From: Candidatus Rhodoferax randersensis
GTDB taxonomy: Bacteria; Pseudomonadota; Gammaproteobacteria; Burkholderiales; Burkholderiaceae_C
Length of the DNA stretch: 17,498 nt
Direction: 5' to 3'
Assembly (NCBI GenBank): GCA_016718155.1
Contig: JADKEH010000031.1
Coordinates: 1 to 17,498, forward strand
This document shows, piece by piece, positions 1 to 8,528 of this stretch. Position 1 is the stretch's first letter. Every line of letters begins with the position of its first letter. The notes below the pieces were generated by a model that saw only the letters and a program-made list of their open reading frames with translations, did no database searches and had not been told where the DNA came from. The translations under genes and the position numbers were made by a program.

Positions 1-539
1 ATCATGGACATCGTGCGCGGCAAACAAACCGAGAAGGTGACCCAGTTCGGCCACGAGCGCTTGAGCACTCGGCATTGGTGCTGCCTTTAGCGAAGAGCAG
101 CTGCGCGGTGTGCCGCGCCAGTTGATTGCCATCAGCGCGGTGTCGGTCGACGGACGGGCCTTCAACACCTTGCAGCGACCGACGCGTCGCGCGCAGTGCT
201 GGGGCGAAGTGCCGGTGTCCTGCGTGGGTCGGTGTCGAGCCCGAAAGGCTCGTCCGGCAAAGCCGCCAAGGGGTCGACGCCAAGGCCGGGGCCAAGGCGC
301 CGCTGGAGCTTTCGTGCGCAGGAGAACAGCGCTACACGGCGCTCAAGGCACGGCGGGCCGAGGTGGCGCGCGAGCACAACCTGCCCGCCTATGTGATCTT
401 CCGCGACGCCACGCTGGCCACCATCGCCAGCGCGCGCCGCAATCGCGCGACGACTTGCAAGGCATCCAGCGGTATTGGTGCCAAAAGCTCGAAGCCTATG
501 GCGACGAAGGTGCTGCGCGTGGTGGCGAGCGTCGATTAA
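1..539 (+). pseudogene. recQ: RecQ helicase, 3' remnant (RQC and HRDC domains), frameshifted
   Basis: This is the C-terminal third of an ATP-dependent 3'-5' DNA helicase of the RecQ family, whose start lies before the window. Reading across frames recovers the RQC winged-helix segment (IMDIVRGKQTEKVTQFGHER, then GIGAAFSEEQLRG and RQLIAISAVSVD). The HRDC segment follows (RYTALKARRAEVAREHNLPA, YVIFRDATLATIA, KLEAYGDE, VLRVVASVD), with a stop at 537-539. At least five frame changes are needed. One is a 2-base loss after LST near 69-71, another follows TLQ near 172, and others lie in the HRDC part near 440-500. Most are not in homopolymers. The order and spacing match E. coli RecQ, so family assignment is firm; the gene as given cannot make the domain. 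Whether it is true decay or poor sequence cannot be settled here. Confidence 0.85.
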
Positions 540-580
540 TCTTTCCGGAATGGACGACACAAGCCATTGAGGCTGCAGCC

Positions 581-643
581 CGTCATCGCGAGGCCGACAG
601 GCCGGTGGCGATCCATGCTGGCGCGCCGGGTTGGATTGCCGCA
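581..643. repeat. Dispersed palindromic repeat, diverged copy 1
   Basis: A diverged copy of the element found several times in the window. CGTCATCGCGAGG starts at 581, GGCGATCCATG follows, and TTGGATTGCCGC occurs at 631-642. The closing CGCAATGACG arm is missing or strongly diverged. It lies just after the recQ remnant, next to copy 2. Confidence 0.6.
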
Positions 644-673
644 TCGGCCGCGCCGCCTTTCCGTAAAACCGGT

Positions 674-745
674 CGTCATTGCGAAGGAGTGAAGCAATCC
701 GGGCCCCTGAGTCCATGGACTGCCGCGCTGCGTCTCGCAGTGACG
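674..745. repeat. Dispersed palindromic repeat, copy 2
   Basis: CGTCATTGCG at 674 and CGCAGTGACG at 736-745 are near-perfect inverted arms, with inner GAAGCAATCC and GGACTGCCGCG. The preceding ACCGGT plus CGTCATTGCGAA (669-686) is identical to 14276-14293. The rest of 540-911 shows no gene. Confidence 0.8.
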
Positions 746-911
746 TAATCAGGTTCAAGGGCCGTGTGCGGTTCTGGCCCGGAACTGGAGAGTCGCAATG
801 ACAGCGGCTTCTGTCACGATTTCCGCAACCCTCAACGGGGCTGCTTGCCCTTCACGGCGCAACATGCCGCTTTTTGACCGAACAGGCCGCCACGCCGACC
901 AGTAAGAAGTG

Positions 912-2309
912 TCAGCGCTCAGGCACCCGTGCCGACAAGGGTCGTGGCGCGAATTCCGGCAGGAAGCGGCAGCCCGTGCCGGGGTCAAACCGTGCGTCAA
1001 CCTGTCGGCACCGCACAGCAATGCTGTCGGCCGAGGCTTCTCGCCGCGTTCGACCCAATTGAAACCAAGGCACCGATCGCCGCCACATACTGCGCGTCGC
1101 TCGGGTAGCTGTGTTTCGTGGTCTTGGGTGAAGGTCTGCACCAGCCGCTCGGCACTGCCGCCACGCACCATGGTGTCGCGAAAGTGCGACTCCAGCTCCA
1201 CGAAGGCGACCGTGTCGTCAACGCCATGCACGGTCAGCACGGGCACGGGGATGCGGCCTTGCGGGTCGGTGTCTTCTACGAAAGCCACACGGGCGGTAGA
1301 GGTCGGCATGGTAGCGTAAGACTTTGGTGTTCAGGAGGGCCTCGTCGTCAGGCGAGCCTTGGTACCCGCACGGTGGCGTTGCCAAACGGGTTGCGACCGT
1401 TCGTGCGCTTGAACACGATGTCCTGAGAGTGCCGGGTGGCCCAGTTCATATGGCCACCAGCGAACTTTCGGGGATGGCGATCACGTCCGTGAAAGGGCTT
1501 TGAGATTGTGAGCTGCTGGACGGCGCTGCGTTCGGCAACCTTTTTGCGCACGCCGGTGCAGGCGTCGATGCGTGTGGCCGGGTTCAGCCCGCCGGGTCAA
1601 GCTGCTGCTCCGAGGTAGCCCCTTGCCACAAGGGTAGGGCGAAAGCTCGTCCGGTGTGGGGTGGTTGGCGCACACGGCTGGTAGACCACGCGCGAGTCCA
1701 GACGGAAGTTGTATGACTGTGTGCCGCCGCCGACGACGCCGCTGGTGAGCAATTACGGCATCGAGTGGGGCTTTGCCGTCAGCGTCGCGGGAACGAGTTC
1801 GGCGGCTCGGGCGGCTACGCTGGCGCCCAGGACTGGCCATGCAACACGGTGCGCTTCAGTGCCGACTTCGGCGACGAAGATCTGGCGCACCCGCGCTCGG
1901 TATCCTCGGCAGCCGACCGCACTTTTACGCCACCTTGGCGAAAGCCCGAGCCTGCATAGGCGAAGCCGGCGCAGGTCAGATTGACCAGCAGAGTCAGGTC
2001 CGCAACAGGGCGCTCGGCCTTACTTCCCAATTTAGGGCCACCGTGCGTGCACCACCAAGGTTCCGTTTAATCAGGGGGAACCGCCAGCCAGTAGTGGGCG
2101 CCGACGCTTGTCACTACCGATCAGGCAGCGGCTGCGCAGCCACGCCGCTCGGACACGGTTTGAGCACAGGCGGGTTGTGATAGGTCCTGCCCGCACGGAG
2201 GCCACGTCGCGGCAGTGCGGTGGCGACGGCGCACAGCAAACAGCGTGCGCACAGGGGTGGTGGCGGATGGGTTGGCAAGAAACCAGGGCTGTCGCGGCGT
2301 CACGGGCAT
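912..2309 (-). pseudogene. Alpha/beta-hydrolase, exported type, heavily frameshifted
   Basis: No frame is open across this stretch, but an ordered set of hydrolase segments can be read on the minus strand. From the 5' end these are AHYWLAVPPD and HGGPKLGSKAERPVAD (about 2000-2090), then FRQGGVKVRSAAEDTER (about 1900-1950). The nucleophile elbow HGQSWG(A) follows near 1822-1842. After it come SGVVGGGTQSYNFRLDSRVV (about 1685-1745), VFKRTNGRNPFGNATVR (about 1370-1420) and PVLTVHGVDDTVAFVE with the presumed acid Asp (about 1205-1260). The last are YPSDAQYVAAIGALV and the C-terminus CRFLPEFAPRPLSARVPER, with a stop at 912-914. An ATG at 2309 with a weakly hydrophobic leader is a possible start. 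At least six frame changes are needed. It follows the SGNH lipoprotein in the same direction and may have shared its transcript. Family is confident; substrate is unknown. Confidence 0.7.
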
Positions 2310-2379
2310 GTTGGGTCTTGGGCTGGTTGCACCTCGGTTGCTCGTGTCGCTCTGGGTGATTGACTCGCGGCAACCTGAG

Positions 2380-3561
2380 CGATAAATGGCGGTGAGAAAG
2401 GCCTTCGCCAGTCGCTGGGCATGCGGATTGAAGCACACATGGCCTTGGCCCGATGGGGCGTCGACGCCTTGGTTCAGGCTGGGACACGCCGCGGTGGAGC
2501 GCACCGCGTCACATATTTCCACGAGCCACCGCGTTCGCAGCGCGCGCCCGTGCCGGGGTCGCTACTTTCCACGTCTTCCAGGTCAAAAAATGGTGTCTTG
2601 CGCAAAGGTGCTCATCATCCAGCCGCGCATCTGCAGCTTGGGCGCATTCTCGTCGGGCGCGTTGTAGACCAGCGGTGGCGTGACATGCAATACCCGCACA
2701 CCCTGCGCCTTGAGCGCATTGACGGCGGCAAGGTACTCGGTTTGTGCACCAGCCAGTTTGTCGGCCACGATGTCGGCGTAACCAAACTTCATGATGGCGA
2801 CACCCAGACCAGTGCGGTTGGCCAGTGCCATGTTGCGGAACTCGGCAATTTTGCCCGCGTAGTCGCCATTGTTGGACGAGAACAAACCGCCGTTGAGCCC
2901 GGCGGCCAGACTGGTGGCGTGGCTGTCGGCGTATTCGAAACTTGAAGCCGACAGCTTGGGCGCCGTCTTCCAGATCGCCACCGACCGACTGGTGCAGGAA
3001 GAAGCTGCGCATGGTGGTGTTGACGCGTGCCTTCTGGTCGGCAGGTAACGCGTCCCAGGCGGCGATGCCGCTCAGGCCCACGAAGTTGCCGGTGCCGACG
3101 GGATCGGGCGGTAAGCAGATGGCGACCAAGCAGGCGTAGTCGGACAGCGTGCCGAGGGCCACGACTTGGTACTCGGTCACCAGCCCGTAGGCATAGATGT
3201 TGCCATCGTCACGCACTCCCAGATAAAGTGGGCCCCGGTAGAGTCGAACCAACCACCCGCTCAGGGTGACCGCTTCCCCCGGTGGCGGCAACAGGTCGGG
3301 GTAGCGACCCTCGGCCCAATTCAGAAAAGCGGTGGCCGTGATGCTTGGCAGCGCTGCGGCCGCCGCTGACTTGCCAGCCACCACTGGGGTATTCAGTGAA
3401 GTGGTGCCTGGCACCGAGTGCGGGGCGGAAGCGGCGCGGTGCAAGCGACCCAGTGGGTGGTTGCCCGCATCCTGGTCCGCGACCGGGAGGCTGTTGCCGC
3501 CACCACACGCCATCAAACCTACCAGCAACAGAGCCGATCCGAGTCGTTTGAGTGGTTTCAT
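2380..3561 (-). pseudogene. SGNH-hydrolase-like lipoprotein, frameshifted
   Basis: The start at 3561 follows a GGAG site 8 bases upstream and encodes a lipoprotein signal ending in LMAC (Cys19) followed by Gly-Gly. Residues about 79-126 (FLNWAEGRYPDLLPP, LYRGPLYLGVRDDGNIYAYG) resemble a short domain common in betaproteobacterial lipoproteins. The SGNH-like part starts at FFLHQSVGGDLEDG (residues 187-200) and continues in a second frame (FEYADSHATSLAAGLNGG, YLAAVNALKAQGVRVLHVTP, STFAQDTIF). Third and fourth segments are DLEDVESSDPGTGAR and ICDAVRSTAACPSLNQG, ending near NPHAQRLAKAFLTAI, which could supply the catalytic His. The shifts are one extra A at 2938-2940, one extra A in the run 2585-2590 and one missing base at about 2515-2518, all in homopolymers. 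That pattern fits sequencing error as well as decay. The exact 3' end is uncertain. Confidence 0.6.
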
Positions 3562-3669
3562 GGCATGTTCTCCGTTGTGTCAGTCGAGCGCTCGGGCGAT
3601 GGGTGCCCAGATCTGGTGGCGAGACGCATAGGCCCAGCCGGGTGAGGTGCGACCCCTTTGCCGTCCGCT

Positions 3670-4993
3670 CTACTTCGAGAGCAACGCCGCCCGGGCCGCG
3701 TCCAACTGCCGGTCGCGACCGCCCAAAAGTTCTTCGATGCTCGGATTCGGCACTTCAGTGTCGGGCTTGATGGCGTGGCCGGGCTGATCCTTGCCCGAGA
3801 GCGGGCCGAGCACCACACCGGAGGGAATCGTCAAAACATAGCCGTCGGCGAGCGGCACGAACGACATTTCAGTCAAGCCGCCGCCAGTCGTCCGGCCCAC
3901 GATCTTCGCATGAGCAAGTTCGCGCAGGGACAGTGCAAGGCCTTCGCCGGCAGAGATGACATGCTCATTCACAAGAATGATGATTGGCCGGTCGGGCCAG
4001 ATGCGTTCGCCCTCCCGCTTCACGGCTCGCGCGGGTGCGGTAAGCGGTTGTTGAATGGAGTAAATGACGTCGCCATCGCACAGCGCGGACGCGATGGCCA
4101 CCTCGCCGGAGCCACCAAGCGCCGATCGCAGGTCAATAATGAGTCCACGCGCGTCTTGAGCCGCGAGCGCGATGAACGCCTGGCGCGCCAGGGCGGCGGT
4201 GTTGCGCGCCGCGTCGTTCGAGCTCGCGAACCAGCGCACGAAGACGTAGCCGACGCCATCGTCGAGCAGGCGGCTCTCGACGGACGGCACGTCGGCCTGG
4301 ATAAGCCGGAGCAAGATCGTCGCGGAGCGACCCGCCCGTTCGATATCCAGTTTGAGTTCCACGCCAACTGGCAGCGCGTTGAGCAGAAAGATATCCACCC
4401 GAGCGGCCTGTACTCCATCGATCCGATGAAGCACATCCCCGCACGAAGGCCACTCACCTCAGCCGACGCGCCGGGAATGACGTCAAATACGATGAGTTGG
4501 CCATCAGCCAGCGGATAGAGATTGAATCCTGAGCGGCGCGCGGCTTCCCGGCCATAAGAGCACCGATCCCACGTCGCCTTTGCGGCGAGACGAGACTAAC
4601 GTGCGCCGTGGCCGCCGCCCGCGTCATGGTTTCCAGCACCGGCCACGGGGTTGGCAAATCCGCCACACGTTCCGCGAGCCAGGCTGCATCGCGCCCGGAG
4701 TCGGTGCCAAATTCGGCAGGCAGCGGTCGCGCACGCTCCGGTGCCAGCGCGGCGAGTTTCGCCAACGCAGCGGAGGCAATCACGCGTGGATCGGCTGGGG
4801 CGATGCTCTCCCGCACGAGCCCGAGATAAACGGTACGCATCAACTCGGCCGAAGTTGGCGCGGTGCGGGCCACTCCCTGAGTTACAGCCGGGGCAATAGA
4901 GGGCTCGGCAGCGCTGGCGACCGGCGCCAATATCGAGCACGTCACGCCGAGTGCGCTCACAAGCTTTGCAAGGAATAAGGAGAAAATCTTCAT
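3670..4993 (-). pseudogene. S41 family peptidase (IRBP/tricorn-like), exported, frameshifted
   Basis: The start at 4993 gives a Sec signal peptide of about 28 residues (MKIFSLFLAKLVSALG to ASA). A helical N-terminal region follows, then a PDZ-like stretch (SGFNLYPLADGQLIVFDVIP, GLRAG, DVLHRIDGVQAARV). The S41 core reads VGYVFVRWFAS, ARGLIIDLRSALGGSG and IIILVNEHVISAGEGLALSL, then KIVGRTTGGGLTE. ISAGE carries the presumed nucleophilic Ser. The GRTTGGG segment aligns with the position where CtpA-type S41 enzymes have the catalytic Lys (GDTTCGK in the other S41 protein of this window). It therefore belongs with the IRBP/tricorn-like branch. Two frame changes break it. One is near 4560-4600, after HVSLVS. 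The other is one missing base in the C run 4437-4440. It is the first of three same-direction genes for exported hydrolases; the SGNH gene starts 108 bases after its stop. Confidence 0.75.
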
Positions 4994-5207
4994 GGACAGA
5001 TAGCCCTTTCAACCACCTCAAGGGCAGTATGGCACCTTTGGTTGGCCGTCAGTCCGTGTAAAAACCCTCCCTTTTTCCCGGCAATGGGCTTCCTGGCGGC
5101 TGCTCCACCAAAATGCGCTGCTCAGAAGAGTGATTTCGGGTGAACCGTGTACGTCAAAGATTCTCTTAGCGATACTTTTCGCTCGAACTCAGTCGGTGCA
5201 CTGGAGC

Positions 5208-6629
5208 TCAAGCAAAAATCTTGCCCGGATTCATGATGTTGTGCGGGTCCAGCGCCTGCTTGATGGCGCGCATCATGTCGATGGCGCCGGTGCCTGCTTC
5301 GGTCACCAGGAAGTCCATTTTGTGCAGGCCCACGCCGTGCTCACCCGTGCAGGTGCCGCCCAGGGCGAGGGCGCGGCTGACCAACTGGTGGTTGAGCTTT
5401 TCGGCGACCTCGCGTTCCTCGGGTTTGGCCGGGTTGATCAGGTAACCAAAGTGGAAGTTGCCATCCCCCACGTGGCCGACCAGAAAGTAGGGGATGTCGG
5501 TGGCGTCGGCTTCGGCGATCGAGTCCAGCAGGCAGTCCGCCAGGCGCGAGATCGGCACGCAGGTGTCGGTGGAGATGGCGCGGCAGCCGGGCTTGGACTG
5601 GATCGCGGCAAAGTAGGCGTTGTGCCGCGCGGTCCACAGCCGGGTGCGTTCCTCCGGCGTGGTGGCCCACTCAAAAGCGTTGCCGCCGTGCTCGGTGGCA
5701 ATCTCCTGCACCAGTTCGGCTTGCTCCTTCACGCTGGCGGGAGAGCCGTGGAACTCCATCAGAAGTAGCGGCTCCTCGCGCAGCCCGAGCTTGGCGTATT
5801 GATTGACCATGCGCACGGTGTGCGCGTCGATCAATTCCACGCGGGCAATCGGAATGCCCAGCTGGATGATCTGGATGGTGGTGCGCACGGCGGCCTCGAT
5901 GCTGGGGAAGGAGCAGATGGCGGCCAGAATCGCCTCGGGCAGCGGGTAGAGCTTGACGGTGACCTCGGTGATCACGCCCAAGGTGCCTTCGCTGCCCACC
6001 ATCAGGCGCGTCAGGTCGTAGCCGGCACTGCTTTTCTTGGCGCGCGTTCCCGTGCGGATAACTTCGCCACTGGCGGTGACGACTTCAAGCGCCAGCACGT
6101 TCTCGCGCATGGTGCCGTAACGCACGGCATTGGTGCCGCTGGCACGGGTGGCAGCCATGCCGCCGACGCTGGCATCGGCGCCGGGGTCGATCGGGAAAAA
6201 CAGGCCGGTGCTCTTGACCTCGTCATTGAGTTGCTTGCGAGTTACCCCCGGCTGCACGGTGACGGTGAGGTCTTCCGCATTGACAGACAGCACCCGGTTC
6301 ATGCGGCTCACATCGATGCTGATGCCGCCCTGCACCGCCAACAAATGACCTTCCAGCGAGGAGCCCACGCCAAAGGGAATCACCGGCACCTGATGCGCCG
6401 CCGCAAGTTTGACCGCCATGGCGACATCGGCGGTGGACTCGGCAAACACCACGGCGGCCGGTGGCGGTGCCTCGAACGAGGATTCGTCGCGCCCATGCTG
6501 CTCGCGCACGACCAGGGCGGTGGAGCATCGCTCGCCAAAGCGCGCCTTCAGGGCCTCGATGAAGCCGGCCGACACGGCGCGCTGATGAATCTCGGGCAGC
6601 AGGTGTTGTGGGATGGCGGGAGCGTTCAT
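5208..6629 (-). CDS. FAD-linked oxidase, D-lactate dehydrogenase (cytochrome) type
   Basis: An intact 473-residue flavoprotein of the FAD-linked oxidase family that includes D-lactate dehydrogenase (cytochrome) and the GlcD subunit of glycolate oxidase. It would oxidise a D-2-hydroxyacid such as D-lactate and pass electrons to the respiratory chain. The FAD-binding half shows PFGVGSSLEGH (85-95), PGADASVGGM (149-158) and GYDLTRLMVGSEGTLG (203-218). The C-terminal half shows VGHVGDGNFHF, GGTCTGEHGVG and the ending LDPHNIMNPGKIF, all family hallmarks. The ATG at 6629 has GGAG eight bases upstream. There is no signal peptide and no iron-sulfur partner gene beside it, which favours a single-subunit D-lactate dehydrogenase over a glycolate oxidase complex. 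It is divergent from the cobalamin adenosyltransferase gene, with a palindromic repeat in the gap. The exact hydroxyacid is not decided by sequence. Confidence 0.93.
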   Translation of the reverse strand: MNAPAIPQHLLPEIHQRAVSAGFIEALKARFGERCSTALVVREQHGRDESSFEAPPPAAVVFAESTADVAMAVKLAAAHQVPVIPFGVGSSLEGHLLAVQGGISIDVSRMNRVLSVNAEDLTVTVQPGVTRKQLNDEVKSTGLFFPIDPGADASVGGMAATRASGTNAVRYGTMRENVLALEVVTASGEVIRTGTRAKKSSAGYDLTRLMVGSEGTLGVITEVTVKLYPLPEAILAAICSFPSIEAAVRTTIQIIQLGIPIARVELIDAHTVRMVNQYAKLGLREEPLLLMEFHGSPASVKEQAELVQEIATEHGGNAFEWATTPEERTRLWTARHNAYFAAIQSKPGCRAISTDTCVPISRLADCLLDSIAEADATDIPYFLVGHVGDGNFHFGYLINPAKPEEREVAEKLNHQLVSRALALGGTCTGEHGVGLHKMDFLVTEAGTGAIDMMRAIKQALDPHNIMNPGKIFA

Positions 6630-6759
6630 GGCGGGTCTCCAGTGGGGTCATTCAGTTTACGACTTGTGGCGGGGATAATCCTGAGACCTTGCGGGACAGA
6701 CCGCAGCCTCGTAGGGGCAAGCGCTGTCCTTATGGAGACTTTCGGAGTTCATGCCAGCC

Positions 6760-6836
6760 CGTCATTGCGAGCGAAGTGACGCAATCCACCGTGGTGCGCC
6801 GTCAACATGGATTGCCGCGCTTCGCTCGCAATGACG
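6760..6836. repeat. Dispersed palindromic repeat, copy 3 (best conserved)
   Basis: The cleanest copy: CGTCATTGCGAGCGAAGTG at 6760 pairs with CGCTTCGCTCGCAATGACG ending at 6836. Inner GACGCAATCCACC and CATGGATTGCC form the second pair. The whole unit can fold into one long hairpin in the gap between the divergent oxidase and adenosyltransferase genes. Confidence 0.88.
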
Positions 6837-6887
6837 GATTCGGGTGTTATGCCAAGGGAACCGTCACCAACTGACCAGGAATGACCA

Positions 6888-7466
6888 ATGGGAAAACGAC
6901 TGACACAAATCGCCACGCGCACCGGCGACAACGGCACCACCGGCCTGGGTGACAACACACGGGTCTCCAAAAACAGCCCGCGCATCCACGCACTGGGCGA
7001 GGTGGACGAACTCAATTCCAACATCGGCGTGCTGCTGTGCGAAGCCATGCCGCCGGAAGTCCGCACCCTGCTGGTGGAGATACAGCATGAGTTGTTCAAC
7101 CTGGGTGGCGAGTTGTCGATCCCCGGCTTCGAGCTGCTCAAGCCGCAGGCTGTGCTGGCTTTGGACGACGCGCTGGCCGAGCACAACGCCGCCTTGCCGC
7201 GCCTGGAGGAGTTCATCCTGCCGGCCGGTACCCGGGCGGCCTCCATCGCGCATGTCTGCCGCACCGTGGCGCGCCGCGCCGAGCGCGCCGTGGTGGCGCT
7301 GGAAGCACACGAGCCGCTGAAGGAAACGCCGCGCCAGTACCTCAACCGCCTGTCCGATTTGATGTTCGTGCTGGCGCGCGTGCTCAACCGCTACCGCACC
7401 GACGGCACGGTCGGTGACGACGTGTACTGGAAGAGCGAGAAACTGGCCAAGTCGCAGGCCGAATAG
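6888..7466 (+). CDS. Cob(I)yrinic acid a,c-diamide adenosyltransferase, PduO type
   Basis: An intact 192-residue PduO-type ATP:cob(I)alamin adenosyltransferase. The enzyme transfers the adenosyl group of ATP to reduced corrinoid, giving adenosylcobalamin. The N-terminal ATP-binding segment TRTGDNGTTGLGDNTRVSKN (10-29) is diagnostic. EVDELNSNIG (38-47), CRTVARRAERAV (124-135) and YLNRLSDLMFVLAR (151-164) complete the trimer-forming four-helix bundle. Length is normal for a single-domain member. The ATG at 6888 is preceded by AGGAA. No other cobalamin gene and no cobalamin riboswitch is visible beside it, so it may serve salvage or a B12-dependent enzyme elsewhere. The 3' end faces the decayed thioesterase gene, with a 33-base gap. 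Confidence 0.96.
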   Translation: MGKRLTQIATRTGDNGTTGLGDNTRVSKNSPRIHALGEVDELNSNIGVLLCEAMPPEVRTLLVEIQHELFNLGGELSIPGFELLKPQAVLALDDALAEHNAALPRLEEFILPAGTRAASIAHVCRTVARRAERAVVALEAHEPLKETPRQYLNRLSDLMFVLARVLNRYRTDGTVGDDVYWKSEKLAKSQAE

Positions 7467-7499
7467 GCTCGGGCGGCCACCGGCCTCGCCCCGGCCGGG

Positions 7500-7876
7500 C
7501 TAGCGATCGGCCTGGATCGCCATGGTGATGCGCGACACGCAGGTCAGCTCACCGGCTTCGTTGCGCAGGTCAATGCCAGACAGCGTGGTGCGCCCGATGA
7601 ACGGCGTGCCGTGACCCACCCGAGGTGACGCGCGAGGTGGTTGGCGTTGATGTCCAGCCCCACTGCGCGGTAGCCTTCGGGTGAGGCGTACATCGCGCCG
7701 CACGAGCCCAGCGTTTCGGCCAGCACCACCGACACACCGCCGTGCAGCAGGCCATACGGCTGGATGGTACGGGGTCCACCGGCACACGCCGTGATGAAGT
7801 CGTCATTGCGGAACTCGATCCGGTGTGCCACCGGGTGTTCTGCGCGGCACTATCACAGGGCTTCTTCCAGTGGCAT
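7500..7876 (-). pseudogene. PaaI-like hotdog thioesterase, frameshifted
   Basis: The remains of a small hotdog-fold thioesterase (about 125 residues when whole), the family that hydrolyses acyl- or aryl-CoA esters. An ATG at 7876 opens MPLEEAL and then meets a stop. Other frames continue with IEFRNDDFITA and then the hallmark IQPYGLLHGGVSVVLAETLG, GSCGAMYASPEGYRAVGLDI and NANHLA. After a further shift near 7600-7640 the C-terminus reads GIDLRNEAGELTCVSRITMA, with a stop at 7500-7502. HGG followed by AETLGS matches the catalytic loop and helix of PaaI/YbdB-type enzymes. At least four small indels are needed, several outside homopolymers, so I read it as a true pseudogene. It converges on the adenosyltransferase gene. 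Confidence 0.85.
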
Positions 7877-7891
7877 GGCCCAGAGTGTTGT

Positions 7892-7948
7892 CGAGGGGAC
7901 TGTAGGCGCTGCGCAGCGCGGTTGTCTACTGGCAGCCCAGTCCCCTCG
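7892..7948. repeat. Compound inverted repeat: 11-bp arms around a 14-bp palindrome
   Basis: CGAGGGGACTG at 7892-7902 is a perfect inverted match to CAGTCCCCTCG at 7938-7948. The 35-base spacer contains a perfect 14-bp palindrome, GCGCTGCGCAGCGC, at 7906-7919. The structure sits in the 140-base gap between the thioesterase and HEPN remnants. It could be a two-stem RNA or DNA hairpin. No T run follows either arm, so a simple intrinsic terminator is not supported. It differs from the CGTCATTGCG repeats. Confidence 0.7.
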
Positions 7949-8016
7949 GGCGGCCCCGGCTATGCGACTTTGATGATCGCGTCGATGGCCGGCCCACAAG
8001 CACCGCTCCGCAGCCC

Positions 8017-8345
8017 TCAGAGCACGTGTGCGATCAAGGCCTTCGGGTCGATGGTGCCGTAGCGCGCTTCACCGCATAAGGGTTGAGTTCTCCAGCCAGT
8101 CGGCCTGCGGGGCGCGGGCAACTTTGATCTTGCATAGATCCATCAAGGTAATCAGGTCATGGGTGCGCCGAAACTCAATCAGTGGGCGCTGAGCACGGCC
8201 TTGGGGCTCTCAATCATTGCGGGCGTGAATCCGACCATGGCATCGCCGATCCAGCGCTACAGGCCAAGTTTGCAGGCGGCCAGGTCTTGCTGCGCCGAAG
8301 CCAACAGCAAGCGTGCACAGGCTTGCTCGCGGGCTGATCAACCAT
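8017..8345 (-). pseudogene. HEPN-domain protein (HepT-like toxin partner), frameshifted
   Basis: A decayed HEPN protein of roughly 110-130 residues. It starts MVDQPASKPVHA (ATG at 8345) and in other frames continues LLLASAQQDLAACKL, GDAMVGF, KAVLSAH, IEFRRTHDLITLMDLCKIK and QADWLEN. It ends near YGTIDPKALIAHVL with a stop at 8017-8019. The SAQQDLAACKL, RRTHDL and ARYGTIDP-like segments are typical of HEPN proteins paired with minimal nucleotidyltransferases (HEPN/MNT, type VII toxin-antitoxin). Its ATG overlaps the end of the nucleotidyltransferase remnant by eight bases, the usual arrangement. At least three frame changes are needed. Function is lost in the sequence as given. Confidence 0.75.
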
Positions 8346-8528
8346 GCACCCCCGGCCTTCACGCAATGCCCAGTAAAGTGCTGTGCCGGGTTGATGCCCC
8401 CACTGGGCGACCTCCGCCCGCGAATACACCAGCACGTCGACGGGCACGCGCAAGGGTCGCAATGCCCGACGAAGTCGAACCATTTCGCGCGCCCGGTTTT
8501 CCACGGTCGGCTCAATCACCAGGAAGTA
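8338..8528 (-). pseudogene. Minimal nucleotidyltransferase (MNT), 5'-truncated
   Basis: The C-terminal part of a minimal nucleotidyltransferase paired with the HEPN gene. From about 8528 it reads FLVIEPTVENRAREMVRLRR, ALRPLRVPVDVLVYSRAEV, then GTALYWALREGR. Losing one G near 8350-8354 restores a stop at 8338-8340 (RVHG). In working MNT proteins FLVIE comes directly after the GSx10DxD catalytic motif. Here the bases upstream encode the tail of the S41 lipoprotein instead, so the active-site half is missing. The S41 stop codon lies inside the FLVIEP coding bases, which suggests a deletion joined the two genes. Family assignment rests on the DVLVYS and ALYWALREGR segments and the HEPN neighbour. 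Confidence 0.75.

Noticed and set aside
1765..1959. Plus-strand peptide with GYAGAQDWPCNTVRFSADFG that looks protein-like
   Set aside because: The minus strand over the same bases carries the GQSWG elbow and flanking hydrolase segments in the right order, which explains the region better.
4994..5207. Possible gene or element between the S41 gene and the FAD oxidase
   Set aside because: No credible open frame, repeat copy or strong hairpin is seen in these 214 bases.
5799..6779. Long plus-strand open frame of 326 codons opposite the FAD-linked oxidase
   Set aside because: It is antisense to a well-conserved enzyme, His/Gly/Asp-rich in a way typical of the reverse strand of GC-rich genes, and has no recognisable motif.
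7467..7499. GC-rich CCGGCC/GGCCGG hairpin after the adenosyltransferase gene as a terminator
   Set aside because: The stem is only six pairs with no following T run on either strand; such stems are frequent by chance at this GC content.
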